Source: CAYRHN01 sp964424115 (GTDB lineage Bacteria; Chloroflexota; Anaerolineae; Anaerolineales; Anaerolineaceae). Taken from it: a DNA stretch of 64,000 bases. Within the stretch, counting starts at the first letter, position 1. Each line of letters begins with the position of its first letter. The notes below the pieces were generated by a model. That model was given only the letters and a program-made list of their open reading frames with translations, was not told the origin of the DNA and searched no databases. Position numbers and translations under genes: made by a program. Below are positions 1 through 9,345 of the stretch, piece after piece. The stretch lies in NCBI GenBank assembly GCA_964424115.1, contig CAYRHN010000004.1, positions 1-64,000 on the forward strand, given 5' to 3'.

Positions 1-103
1 AGTTCGCATGGATTTCTTTTCTGTCACCTCTCAAGGTGGCAACTTAGGTTAATTAATCTACTCAGGAAATATTATTCTTATTGTTATCGACCAGGGAGGG
101 AAA

Positions 104-3100
104 ATGCCCCATCAGATATCGCGGGGAAATTGGCAGCGTTGGATCATCAGCTTGATCCTGGTTTTGGGGATCTTTATCGCGCCGCGCCAGGTGCCGTCTG
201 TCCAGGCGGCGGAAGGACCGCGAGCCTCGGAAGAAGAGGCGATCAGTGGCCTGCACCAGCCCGAAACGATCAGCGCATCGGTTTTTCACACATGCGGAAT
301 AAAGAGCGATGGTTCCGTGATGTGTTGGGGGCAGAACGATTATGGAATGTCCACTCCGCCGGACGGCGTTTTTTCACAGATCAGCGCGAGCAATATCCAC
401 GCCTGTGGTCGAAAGACGGATGGCACATTGGCTTGTTGGGGATATGATAATGGAACTGGGCTGGCCACGCCGCCGGAAGGTTTATTTAGGCAAGTCAGTG
501 TAAATTCATTCTACGACTGTGCAATAAAAAACGACGGGACGATCTTTTGCTGGGGCTATGGGGGAGACGATTACCAATGGTTGGATTCGCCCCCGCCGGG
601 AATTTTCACTCAGATCAGCGCTGGATATGCCCATGCTTGTGCAGTCAGAAGCGACGGAGTTGCGGTTTGTTGGGGGCATAATGATCATGGGGAAACGGCT
701 GCTCCCAACGGCAGTTTTGTTCAGGTTAGCGCCGGCGGATATCACAGTTGTGGAATCCGAAGCGATGGCGCGGCAGTATGTTGGGGCTCGAACGAATATG
801 GAGGCCAATCTACCCCGCCAACCGGTAGATTTGTTCAGATCAGCGCGGGATACGGTCATACCTGTGGGATCCAAACTGACGGAGTATTGTTGTGTTGGGG
901 AGCAGTCGGTTATCGACCTGATGTGACGATCGTACCTGCAACGCTGCCCGATGGCAGTCTGGGAGGTTGGTATTCCCAATCCCTCATTGCCAGCGGAGGA
1001 ACTGCACCCTACAGCTATACCCTGATTTCTGGCAGCTTGCCCGGCGGTTTGACCCTTGGCCTGGATGGCCTATTGAGTGGCATTCCTGATTCCAAAGGTG
1101 TGTACACCTTCACCGTGCAAGCTGTGGATTCTTCCTTTCCCATTGGCAGCAGGAAAGAATACACACTGGTAGTCGAGAATATCGCTCCGGTTGCCTACTC
1201 ACAAGCGCTGAACACTGTAGAGGATACCTCTTTGCCGATCACTTTGACGGCCTTGGATGCGGAAGGAGATCCACTAACCTGGTCTGTCGATGCACCCGCG
1301 CATGGCGAGCTGAGCGGCATAGCGCCGGAGATCACCTATTCCCCCGCTCCGGATTACTTTGGCTCGGACAGCTTCACTTTTTATGTCAATGATGGATTGA
1401 TCGACAGCGCAGTTGCTACGGTGTCCATCACGATCACCCCGGTCAATGATTCACCGGTTGCATTGGACGACGCCGGGGTGGGATATTTTACAGATGAAGA
1501 CACGGTGTTTACCACGGGGGATGTAAAGGCGAACGATCGAGACCCGGAAGGGGATCCATTTCTTATCACGGGGATTGATACCAGCATGACGTCTGGGCAG
1601 GCCGCGATCCCGAATACCACAGGTACTCCTCTGGATTCTAGCTTTGATGAAGATGGCAAGGCGACGACTGATTTTGGCGGTTATGATCAAGCGTACGGCG
1701 TGGCAATTCAAGCAGATGGTAAAATAGTTGCAGTTGGATTCAGTAATTCGGATTTTGCGGTGGCGCGTTACAATATGGACGGCAAATTAGACCCACGATT
1801 TGATGGAGACGGCAGGTTGATCTCCAATTTAGGTCAATTGGAAAAGGGAAAAGCTGTGATTTTGCAGGGGGACGGTAAAATATTGGTGACAGGCTCTTAT
1901 TTTTATTGGGGTGGCGATGATTTTGTTCTGGCACGCTACAATCAGGATGGAACCCCTGATATCAGCTTTGGTAAGGATGGTATGGTGCTTACCAACCTTG
2001 GCGGCCATGATTTCGCACAGGCATTGGCCTTGCAGATGGATGGCAAGGTCGTGGTGGCTGGCTATTCGCAACGGCAAAGCAATCTTTATGATTTAGCCAT
2101 AACGCGTTACAACACGGATGGCGCACTGGATACCAGCTTTAATGGCAACGGTAAGGTAATTACCGACTTTGGGGAAAGCGAGTACGGCTATGCAGTGAAA
2201 GTGCAGGCCGATGGAAAGATCGTTGTAGTGGGTTCTTCCAATGGAAATTTTATTTTGGTACGCTATAACACCGATGGTACTCTGGATCTTGGTTTTGATG
2301 GTGATGGCAGGCTAACCACTGATTTTGGATCCGTTGAGGATGCGTTTGCTTTGGGTATACAAGCAGATGGGAAGATTGTTGTGGCGGGTTCTTCCAATGG
2401 TAATTTTGCCCTGGCGCGATACGACTCGGCTGGTAAGCTGGACCCGGGTTTTGATGGTGACGGGAAGCTGACCATTGATTTTGGCGGAAGCGATTACGGC
2501 AAGGCGATAGTCTTACAAGCGGATGGGAAGATCGTTGTGGCAGGCTATTCCAATGGTAGCTTTGCTCTGACGAGGGTTAACGCGGATGGCTCTCTGGATC
2601 TTTCATTGGATAGTGATGGCAAGTTGTTTACTAGTTTTCCAAATCCTAGTTTTGCTCAAGCGGTAGCGTTGCAGGCAGATGGCAAGATCGTTGTGGCGGG
2701 TTATTCCAATGATAACTTTGTACTGGCACGGTACAATCCGGATGGTGTGTTGGCATTTGTCTACAATCCCAATGGGCAGTTCGAGTATTTGGGTAACGGC
2801 GAGTTGGCAACAGATACCTTTACTTATACGGTCAGCGATGGGGCGCTGGACGCGACCGCTACAGTAAGAATCACAATTGCTGGGGTAAATGATGCGCCGC
2901 AGACATTTGGCCAGTCGTTGAGCATGATTGAAGATGTGCCTTTGATGTTCACTCTGGCAGCCTTAGATAAAGATGGCGATGGGTTGAATTGGAGCGTCGT
3001 ACAACCGCCCAAACATGGGACTTTGAGCGGCATAGCGCCCAACTTGATTTACACGCCAGAATTGAATTTTTATAACGTGGATAGTTTCACATATAAAGTA

Positions 3101-5260
3101 AACGATGGGGTGGCAGATTCCAATCTGGCTACTGTAACAATTGTTGTGAACGCTGTTCAGGATTATCCAATGCCAGGGGATGATAGCGGTGTGGAATTCA
3201 TCACAGACGAAAACACATCGATTGTTACTGGGAATGTGATGTTTAATGATCTTGACCCGGATTATGAACCAGTGAAAATAACTGGTTTCGATAAAACCGG
3301 GTTGCGTGGCCAAGTGGTGCATAATACTCTTCCTGGCGGTATTTTGGATCCTAATTTCAGCGGGGATGGTAAAGTGCTTGCTGAATTAGACTGCAATTCC
3401 TACATTTACGGAGTTGTTGAACAGCCAGACGGAAAGATCGTGACAGGCATGCAGTGCGGGTACGATTTAGGTGTGGCTCGTTATAATGTCGATGGAACCC
3501 CGGACTCTAGTTTTGATTGGGATGGGGTCACAATTACCGACATGGACACCAATGCTTTTATCCGTGATGTGGAATTGCAGGCGGATGGAAAGCTCATCAT
3601 TTTGGGTCATGACAATGCGGACTTTCTTCTTGTCAGATATAACCCAGATGGGTCAATAGACACTGGTTTTGACGGTGACGGCAAAGTGCGTATTGATATA
3701 CCCAATTCAGTGAATGCCTATGCTAGTGAAATGGCATTGCAAATAGATGGCAAGATTATCGTGGCTGGATATTTGAAAGTCGACACTTACGATTATCGCA
3801 TTGTACTTGTGCGTTTCGATTCGAATGGCCAGCTGGATGCTGGTTTCGATGGAGATGGTATTGTAATTACAAAGTTGGATGGTATAAGCAAGATCTATTC
3901 GCTCGCTTTACAGGAAGATGGCAAGATTGTTGTGGCCGGTGAAAATTATTTTAACTCTAAATATAATTTTCTTACTCTACGCTATAACCCAAACGGCACA
4001 TTGGATACGAGTTTTGATGGGGATGGATGGAAGATAACGAGTTTTGGTAGTCCCGATCATGGTAAAGCTGTTGCTTTGCAAGCCGATGGAAAAATTGTAG
4101 TGGCTGGTTATAGTTGGGGGACTAAACAAGATTGTTCCATCGTGCGATACAATACAGACGGAACGTTAGACACAACCTTTGATTTTGACGGAATGTTAGA
4201 AATCCAGTATGGTTTGGATTGCCAGGTTACCGCATTGGAATTGCAGCGAGATGGAAGAATATTGGTGGCTGGTATTGATAATATTGTTGGTGATTATGGA
4301 TTTGTTCTAATGCGGTTAAATCCCAATGGCTCACTGGATACAAGTTTCGATGGAGATGGCAAAGTCAATACTACGATTGGAACTGGTGATTTTGCTGATG
4401 ATATTATTGTGCAAAAGGATGGAAATATCCTCATGGGAGGATATGGTATGGGACAAGATAATCGGTATCACGGCGAAATGGCGCGGTATACACCTGGCGG
4501 AGAGGTTTTTACTTACGATCCAAACGGCCAATTTGAAAGCTTGTGTGAAGGTCAGGTAGCAACGGATACCTTCACCTATACGGTCAGCGATGGCGCTTTA
4601 AGTGCCACTGCCACGGTGAAAATCACGATCCTGGGTGTCCACGACGATCCGCAGGCAATGGATGACGCCTATTCTACCGATGAAGATATTCCATTGGTAA
4701 TCGCAGCGCCGGGGGCATTGGCGAATGATATGGAAGCAGATGCGGATAGCGTTCATTCGGCACTGCAGAGCGGTCCGTTGCACGGGAAGGCAGTTCTGAT
4801 AGATGACGGAGCGTTCACATACATTCCGGACGAGGACTTTAATGGAATTGACAGTTTTACCTATTTTATGGTGGTCTTTCCGGCTAAATCCTGGGTGGAT
4901 GTTGCTATAGTGACCATCACGGTCAACCAGGTCAACGATGCGCCAACAACTTCTGGGATTGTAGATCATGAATGGCTCGCTCGTGGCTGGCACAGCTATG
5001 ACCTTTATACTGCGTTCACGGATGTTGACGGCGATTCCTTATTCTATTCTGCCACTGTGAATGGTTCTCCTTTGCCGGCCTGGTTGAGTATTGACTCGGT
5101 CGTGGGCACATTAAGCGGCGCGCCCGGGAACGAGAACGTGGGTGTTTATACCGTCGTTGTCACTGCCGCAGACGGTCATGGGGAGACCGTCGCTGCTCCG
5201 TTCAACCTGACCGTGGCGTTAAACCCCTTCCTGACCTTTTTTCCTTTAATCGGGAATTGA
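104..5260 (+). CDS. Giant secreted RCC1 / delta-60 repeat / cadherin-like protein
   Basis: A 1718-aa protein, probably secreted or surface displayed. The start has a strong RBS (GGGAGGG, 94-100), then a signal peptide with hydrophobic core near residues 15-35. Domains in order: six RCC1-like repeats (about 50-270; pattern HxCGxxxDGxxxCWG, two Cys each); an Ig-like putative (He_PIG type) domain (about 280-365); cadherin-like tandem domains; a block of seven delta-60 repeats (about 505-880; core QADGKIVVAG, then RYNxDGxLDxxFDGDG); another cadherin-like region; a second block of seven delta-60 repeats (about 1077-1465); then more cadherin-like and a final He_PIG-type domain. The protein ends in a short hydrophobic tail (FFPLIGN). 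Each delta-60 block sits inside a cadherin-like domain. Base composition is less GC-rich than the neighbours. RCC1 and delta-60 repeats are known or predicted beta-propellers; the function (adhesion, matrix binding) is inference. Confidence 0.9.
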   Translation: MPHQISRGNWQRWIISLILVLGIFIAPRQVPSVQAAEGPRASEEEAISGLHQPETISASVFHTCGIKSDGSVMCWGQNDYGMSTPPDGVFSQISASNIHACGRKTDGTLACWGYDNGTGLATPPEGLFRQVSVNSFYDCAIKNDGTIFCWGYGGDDYQWLDSPPPGIFTQISAGYAHACAVRSDGVAVCWGHNDHGETAAPNGSFVQVSAGGYHSCGIRSDGAAVCWGSNEYGGQSTPPTGRFVQISAGYGHTCGIQTDGVLLCWGAVGYRPDVTIVPATLPDGSLGGWYSQSLIASGGTAPYSYTLISGSLPGGLTLGLDGLLSGIPDSKGVYTFTVQAVDSSFPIGSRKEYTLVVENIAPVAYSQALNTVEDTSLPITLTALDAEGDPLTWSVDAPAHGELSGIAPEITYSPAPDYFGSDSFTFYVNDGLIDSAVATVSITITPVNDSPVALDDAGVGYFTDEDTVFTTGDVKANDRDPEGDPFLITGIDTSMTSGQAAIPNTTGTPLDSSFDEDGKATTDFGGYDQAYGVAIQADGKIVAVGFSNSDFAVARYNMDGKLDPRFDGDGRLISNLGQLEKGKAVILQGDGKILVTGSYFYWGGDDFVLARYNQDGTPDISFGKDGMVLTNLGGHDFAQALALQMDGKVVVAGYSQRQSNLYDLAITRYNTDGALDTSFNGNGKVITDFGESEYGYAVKVQADGKIVVVGSSNGNFILVRYNTDGTLDLGFDGDGRLTTDFGSVEDAFALGIQADGKIVVAGSSNGNFALARYDSAGKLDPGFDGDGKLTIDFGGSDYGKAIVLQADGKIVVAGYSNGSFALTRVNADGSLDLSLDSDGKLFTSFPNPSFAQAVALQADGKIVVAGYSNDNFVLARYNPDGVLAFVYNPNGQFEYLGNGELATDTFTYTVSDGALDATATVRITIAGVNDAPQTFGQSLSMIEDVPLMFTLAALDKDGDGLNWSVVQPPKHGTLSGIAPNLIYTPELNFYNVDSFTYKVNDGVADSNLATVTIVVNAVQDYPMPGDDSGVEFITDENTSIVTGNVMFNDLDPDYEPVKITGFDKTGLRGQVVHNTLPGGILDPNFSGDGKVLAELDCNSYIYGVVEQPDGKIVTGMQCGYDLGVARYNVDGTPDSSFDWDGVTITDMDTNAFIRDVELQADGKLIILGHDNADFLLVRYNPDGSIDTGFDGDGKVRIDIPNSVNAYASEMALQIDGKIIVAGYLKVDTYDYRIVLVRFDSNGQLDAGFDGDGIVITKLDGISKIYSLALQEDGKIVVAGENYFNSKYNFLTLRYNPNGTLDTSFDGDGWKITSFGSPDHGKAVALQADGKIVVAGYSWGTKQDCSIVRYNTDGTLDTTFDFDGMLEIQYGLDCQVTALELQRDGRILVAGIDNIVGDYGFVLMRLNPNGSLDTSFDGDGKVNTTIGTGDFADDIIVQKDGNILMGGYGMGQDNRYHGEMARYTPGGEVFTYDPNGQFESLCEGQVATDTFTYTVSDGALSATATVKITILGVHDDPQAMDDAYSTDEDIPLVIAAPGALANDMEADADSVHSALQSGPLHGKAVLIDDGAFTYIPDEDFNGIDSFTYFMVVFPAKSWVDVAIVTITVNQVNDAPTTSGIVDHEWLARGWHSYDLYTAFTDVDGDSLFYSATVNGSPLPAWLSIDSVVGTLSGAPGNENVGVYTVVVTAADGHGETVAAPFNLTVALNPFLTFFPLIGN

Positions 5261-5495
5261 TATTCACGCCTTTTATTAACTGCTTCGGCGCGAAGAGGTA
5301 AAGTCGATAAAAGGGCTTCTGAAATTTCGCAGTTTTAGAATTTATAACCCTTAGCGCCTTTTTGCGACTTTGCGGTAAGATCTTATTGAGAGGATTATTG
5401 AGAGTGCAGTAAGTCCAACAAGGTAGGCATAGATGCCCACCTACGGATTCGTTTCGCCGACCGATTCCGCCTCCAAGTATGTTAGAATTGCTTTT

Positions 5496-6146
5496 ATGAT
5501 CTATCTGGCATCCAATTCTCCCCGCCGGCGCGAGCTGCTGGCCTTGCTCGGCCTGCCCTTTGAGCGCAAGGCGGCGGAGATCGACGAGACGCCCCTGCCG
5601 GGCGAGGAGGCGCGCCCCTACGTCCAGCGCCTGGCGCGCGGCAAGGCCCAGGCCGCCGCGGCGCTGCTGCCGGACGGCGGCGTGATCCTGGCCGCGGATA
5701 CCAGCGTGGCCCTCGATGGGCACATCCTGGGCAAACCGGCGGATGCCGCCCAGGCGCGCTGCATGTTGGGCGACCTGCGCGGGCGCACCCACCAGGTCTA
5801 TACTGCCCTGGCGCTGCTGCGCAAGCAGGATGGGAAGCTGGTGGAGGATGTCTGCCTCTCGCAGGTGTGGATGCGCGCCTATGACGACGAGGAAATGGAA
5901 GCCTATATTTCCAGCGGCGATCCCTTCGACAAGGCCGGCGCCTACGCCATCCAGCACAGCGGTTTCCACCCCGTGGAGCATTTCCGCGATTGTTACGCCA
6001 ACGTGATGGGCCTGCCGCTTTGCCACCTGGCGCGCGCCCTGCGTAAATTAGATCTTCAAGCGGCTGCCGGCCTGCCGCAGGCCTGCCAGGCAGCCCTGGA
6101 ATATACCTGCCCGGTCTATTCCGCTATCCTGGGTTCGGAACGTTGA
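5496..6146 (+). CDS. maf: Maf-family nucleotide pyrophosphatase
   Basis: A 216-aa Maf/YhdE-family nucleoside triphosphate pyrophosphatase. The family hydrolyses dTTP, UTP or modified NTPs to the monophosphate and is linked to septum control. Visible motifs: SNSPRRRELL at the N-terminus, the EIDETP segment, ADTSV, KPADAAQA and DPFDKAGAYAIQ. The ATG at 5496 is preferred over an in-frame upstream ATG at 5433 because family homology begins there. There is no Shine-Dalgarno, but TAGAAT (5483-5488) ends 7 nt before the ATG, suggesting a leaderless message. The first gene of a same-strand run with the PBP and rsgA. Confidence 0.93.
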   Translation: MIYLASNSPRRRELLALLGLPFERKAAEIDETPLPGEEARPYVQRLARGKAQAAAALLPDGGVILAADTSVALDGHILGKPADAAQARCMLGDLRGRTHQVYTALALLRKQDGKLVEDVCLSQVWMRAYDDEEMEAYISSGDPFDKAGAYAIQHSGFHPVEHFRDCYANVMGLPLCHLARALRKLDLQAAAGLPQACQAALEYTCPVYSAILGSER

Positions 6147-6174
6147 ACCCCGGCGTGTTATGGAGAGGTTGGTT

Positions 6175-8412
6175 ATGAAGTTTCACAACGTACTGTATGC
6201 TTTCCTGATCCTGGCCCTGGCCGCGGGCTGCGCGGCGCCCTCCGGGACGGTTTCCACTACATCCACGGCAGCCGCCGATACCCCCACGGCGCCGCTGCCC
6301 ACCCCGCAGGTGCTCACCACCCGCCCGCCGGACGCCCGTTCCGCCGCCCAGGCTTACCTGGAATCCTGGCAGGCCGAGACCTACGACGGCATGTATGACA
6401 TGCTCACCTCGGTCGGGCAGTCCGCCATCACCCGCGATGATTTTAATGCCCTCTATAAAAAGACCGCCATCAACCTGACCCTGAAGACGCTCGATTTCGA
6501 GATCCTCTCCAGCCTGGTCAACAACCCCGAATCCGCCCAGGTGGCCTACCGGGTCACTTTCCACACCGCCATGGTCGGCGACATCACCCGCGACATCACC
6601 ATGAACCTCTCCCTCGAGGGCGGCGTCTGGCGCGTGCAGTGGGATGACGGCCTGATCATGCCCGAAATGCACAACGGCAACCGCCTGGCCATGCAGTACA
6701 CCATTCCCTCGCGCGGCAACATCTACGACCGCCAGGAGAACGCCCTGGTGGCCGAGACGGATGCTTATTCGCTGGCCATCTGGCCGGGCAAGATCGAGAG
6801 TGAAGGCGGCATGCTGCACGAGCTGGCCAGCCTGACCGGCAAGACCACGGCCTCTATTAAAGAACTGTACCAATATGCCGGGGACGACTGGTATATCCCG
6901 GTGGGCGAGGCCACCGCGGCCGAGGTGGATGCCCGCATGAACACCATCGAAAGCGTGGGCGGGATCATCCTCAACCGCTACACCACCCGCTATTATTTCA
7001 ACGGCGGGATCGCCCCCAACGTGGTGGGCTATGTCCAGCCCATTCCCGCCGAACAGATCGACCAGTACCGCCGCGCCGGTTACAGCGGCGGGGAGAAGGT
7101 CGGCATGGCCGGGTTGGAACTGTGGGGCGAACAGTACCTGGCCGGCCAGCGCGGCGCCGCGCTGTATGTGGTCGATTCCACCGGGCAGATCGTCACCCGC
7201 CTGGGGCAGACCGACGCCCGCCCGGCCAAGAATATTTACACTACCCTGGATAAGACCCTCCAGCTCAACGCCCAACGCGCCCTGGAAGGCTTCAAAGGCG
7301 CGATCGTGGTGGTGGAGCGCGATTCCGGGCGCGTCCTGGCCATGGTCTCCTCGCCCGGCTTCGACCCGAACCTCTTCGACCCCAACAACAGCAACAGCAG
7401 TTGGCTGCTGGGGGACGTCTTCAACGCCGAGGAAGGCCGCCTGATCAACCGCGCCGCGCAGAGCACCTACCCGCTTGGCTCGGTCTTCAAGATCATCACC
7501 ATGTCGGCTGCCCTGGAAAGCGGTGTCTTCAAGGTTACCGATAAATACGAGTGCGGGCTGGAGTTCACTGAACTGCCCGGCGTCACCCTCTACGACTGGA
7601 CCTACGATAAGGGCAAGCCGGCTTCCGGCACGCTCACCCTGCCGGAAGGCCTGATGCGCTCCTGCAATCCCTGGTTCTGGCATATCGGCCTGCTCATTTA
7701 CCAGCAAAAGGGCGGCCAACTGCTGCCCAACATGGCGCGCGGTTTTGGCCTGGGCTCCCCGACCGGCATCGAGGGTATCGATGAAAATCCCGGCAATATC
7801 GCTGATTCCACCTCCGAGGGCGATTCCGTGCAGCTGGCCATTGGGCAGGGTACTATGCTGGTCACCCCATTGCAAGTAGCCACCTTCGTGGCTGCGGTGG
7901 GCAACGGCGGCACGCTCTACCGTCCGCAGATCATTGAAAAGATCGCCGACCAGGACGGCAACGCCGAATCGGCCTTCGCACCGGTCGTCAACGGCACCCT
8001 GCCGGTCAGTACCGATACGCTGACCGCCGTGCAGGACGCCATGCGACTGGTGGTAGCCAACCCGCGCGGCACAGCTTACCGCACCTTCGCGGGCGTGGGT
8101 GTGATGATGTACGGCAAGACCGGCACAGCTCAGAACTCGACTGGTACCCCGCACGCCTGGTTCGCCGGGTATACCGACGCCCATATCGCCGGCAAGCCGG
8201 ATATCGCCATGGTGGTGCTGGTGGAGAACGGCGGCGAAGGTTCCGAGATGGCCGCCCCGATCTTCCGCCGCGTGCTGAACTATTACTTCTTCAACACCCC
8301 CGGCCCGCTCTATCCCTGGGAGTCCGATTACTTCGTCACCAAGACGCCCACCGAACTGTACACGCGCACGCCCACCGAGGCGCCCGCGGTGACCGAGACG
8401 CCCACACCCTAG
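6175..8412 (+). CDS. Class B penicillin-binding lipoprotein (peptidoglycan transpeptidase)
   Basis: A 745-aa D,D-transpeptidase that would cross-link peptidoglycan outside the membrane. Start 6175 is chosen over 6160 because GGAGAGG sits 6 nt upstream. The N-terminus is a lipoprotein signal with lipobox LAAGC (Cys19) rather than the usual uncleaved anchor. An NTF2/MecA-like N-terminal domain (about 45-165) precedes a dimerisation region (RGNIYDRQ near 180) and the transpeptidase domain. Catalytic motifs: Ser436-V-F-Lys439, SCN in RSCNPWFW, and KTGTAQ at about 648. The C-terminus is a Thr/Pro-rich tail (TPTE repeats), an odd place for such a linker. NTF2-domain class B PBPs include low-affinity beta-lactam targets (MecA/PBP2a type); resistance is not implied. 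Followed after 21 nt by rsgA. Confidence 0.93.
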   Translation: MKFHNVLYAFLILALAAGCAAPSGTVSTTSTAAADTPTAPLPTPQVLTTRPPDARSAAQAYLESWQAETYDGMYDMLTSVGQSAITRDDFNALYKKTAINLTLKTLDFEILSSLVNNPESAQVAYRVTFHTAMVGDITRDITMNLSLEGGVWRVQWDDGLIMPEMHNGNRLAMQYTIPSRGNIYDRQENALVAETDAYSLAIWPGKIESEGGMLHELASLTGKTTASIKELYQYAGDDWYIPVGEATAAEVDARMNTIESVGGIILNRYTTRYYFNGGIAPNVVGYVQPIPAEQIDQYRRAGYSGGEKVGMAGLELWGEQYLAGQRGAALYVVDSTGQIVTRLGQTDARPAKNIYTTLDKTLQLNAQRALEGFKGAIVVVERDSGRVLAMVSSPGFDPNLFDPNNSNSSWLLGDVFNAEEGRLINRAAQSTYPLGSVFKIITMSAALESGVFKVTDKYECGLEFTELPGVTLYDWTYDKGKPASGTLTLPEGLMRSCNPWFWHIGLLIYQQKGGQLLPNMARGFGLGSPTGIEGIDENPGNIADSTSEGDSVQLAIGQGTMLVTPLQVATFVAAVGNGGTLYRPQIIEKIADQDGNAESAFAPVVNGTLPVSTDTLTAVQDAMRLVVANPRGTAYRTFAGVGVMMYGKTGTAQNSTGTPHAWFAGYTDAHIAGKPDIAMVVLVENGGEGSEMAAPIFRRVLNYYFFNTPGPLYPWESDYFVTKTPTELYTRTPTEAPAVTETPTP

Positions 8413-8433
8413 GCAGGGATCGGCATAAAATAT

Positions 8434-9345
8434 ATGGAGATCGGGCGCCTGACCTGCGTGCGCAGCGGCTTCTACACCGTCCAATGTGAAACGGATGAGG
8501 TGATCTGCCGCCCGCGCGGGCGCCTGAAGCTGCTGGTCAAGCTGGGCGATGTGATGGCCATTGGCGACCGGGTGGAGATCAGCCGCCTGCCGGACGGCAC
8601 CGGCATGGTAGAGAACGTCCTGCCCCGCACGCACGAGCTGGTGCGCCTGGCGCCCATGCCCCGCAACCGCGGGCAGTACCGCCAGGTGCTGCTGGCCAAC
8701 CCGGACCAGATGATGCTGGTCTTTGCCTGCGCCAACCCGGCCCCGCACCTGCGCATGCTTGACCGTTTCCTGGTCATTTGCGAGAAGCAGGGCATCCCGC
8801 CGGTCATTGTGGCCAACAAGGTCGACCTGGTGGGCGAGGAGAAGGCGCGCGAGCTGTTCGCCGCCTACCCGTCCCTCGGCTATCCGCTGCTCTTCACCTC
8901 GGTGCGCGAAAGGCGCGGGCTGGATGAACTGCGCGCCGCGCTGGTCGGACGCCTCACCGGGCTGGCCGGGCCTTCGGGGGTGGGAAAATCCAGCCTGCTG
9001 AACGCCATCCAGCCTGAATTGGGCCTGGCGGTGCGCGAGGTCTCCAACGGCGGCGAACGCGGCATGCACACCACGGTGGTGCGCCGCCTGTTCCCCCTGA
9101 ATGAGGGCGGCTTCGTGGCCGACCTGCCTGGCCTGCGCTCGCTGGCCCTCTGGGATACCGAGCCGGAAGAGCTGGACGGCTATTTCCCCGAATTGAGCCC
9201 GCTGGTGGAGCTCTGCCAGTTCAACGACTGCAAACATCAAAATGAACCGGGCTGCGCGGTGCGCCAGGCCGTCCAGGACGGGCGCGTCCACCCGGCCCGC
9301 TATCAATCTTATCTCCGCCTGCGCTTTGGAGGAGAAGATGACTAA
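8434..9345 (+). CDS. rsgA: Ribosome small-subunit GTPase RsgA
   Basis: A 303-aa circularly permuted GTPase that acts late in 30S ribosome assembly. OB-fold N-terminal region, then G motifs in permuted order: NKVD (G4, about 128), GVGKSS (G1, about 182) and DLPG (G3, about 230). The C-terminal zinc site is present (Cys-x-x-x-x-x-Cys-x-His then Cys: CQFNDCKH and PGCAV). The ATG at 8434 gives the expected family length. The stop overlaps the start of the next gene by 8 nt, suggesting translational coupling although the products look functionally unrelated. Confidence 0.95.
   Translation: MEIGRLTCVRSGFYTVQCETDEVICRPRGRLKLLVKLGDVMAIGDRVEISRLPDGTGMVENVLPRTHELVRLAPMPRNRGQYRQVLLANPDQMMLVFACANPAPHLRMLDRFLVICEKQGIPPVIVANKVDLVGEEKARELFAAYPSLGYPLLFTSVRERRGLDELRAALVGRLTGLAGPSGVGKSSLLNAIQPELGLAVREVSNGGERGMHTTVVRRLFPLNEGGFVADLPGLRSLALWDTEPEELDGYFPELSPLVELCQFNDCKHQNEPGCAVRQAVQDGRVHPARYQSYLRLRFGGEDD

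Noticed and set aside
6124..9306. Minus-strand open frame of about 1060 codons opposite the PBP and rsgA genes
   Set aside because: It lies antisense to two clearly recognised genes. Its residue make-up (rich in Gly, Ala, His, Gln, Val) is the usual shadow of GC-biased codons.
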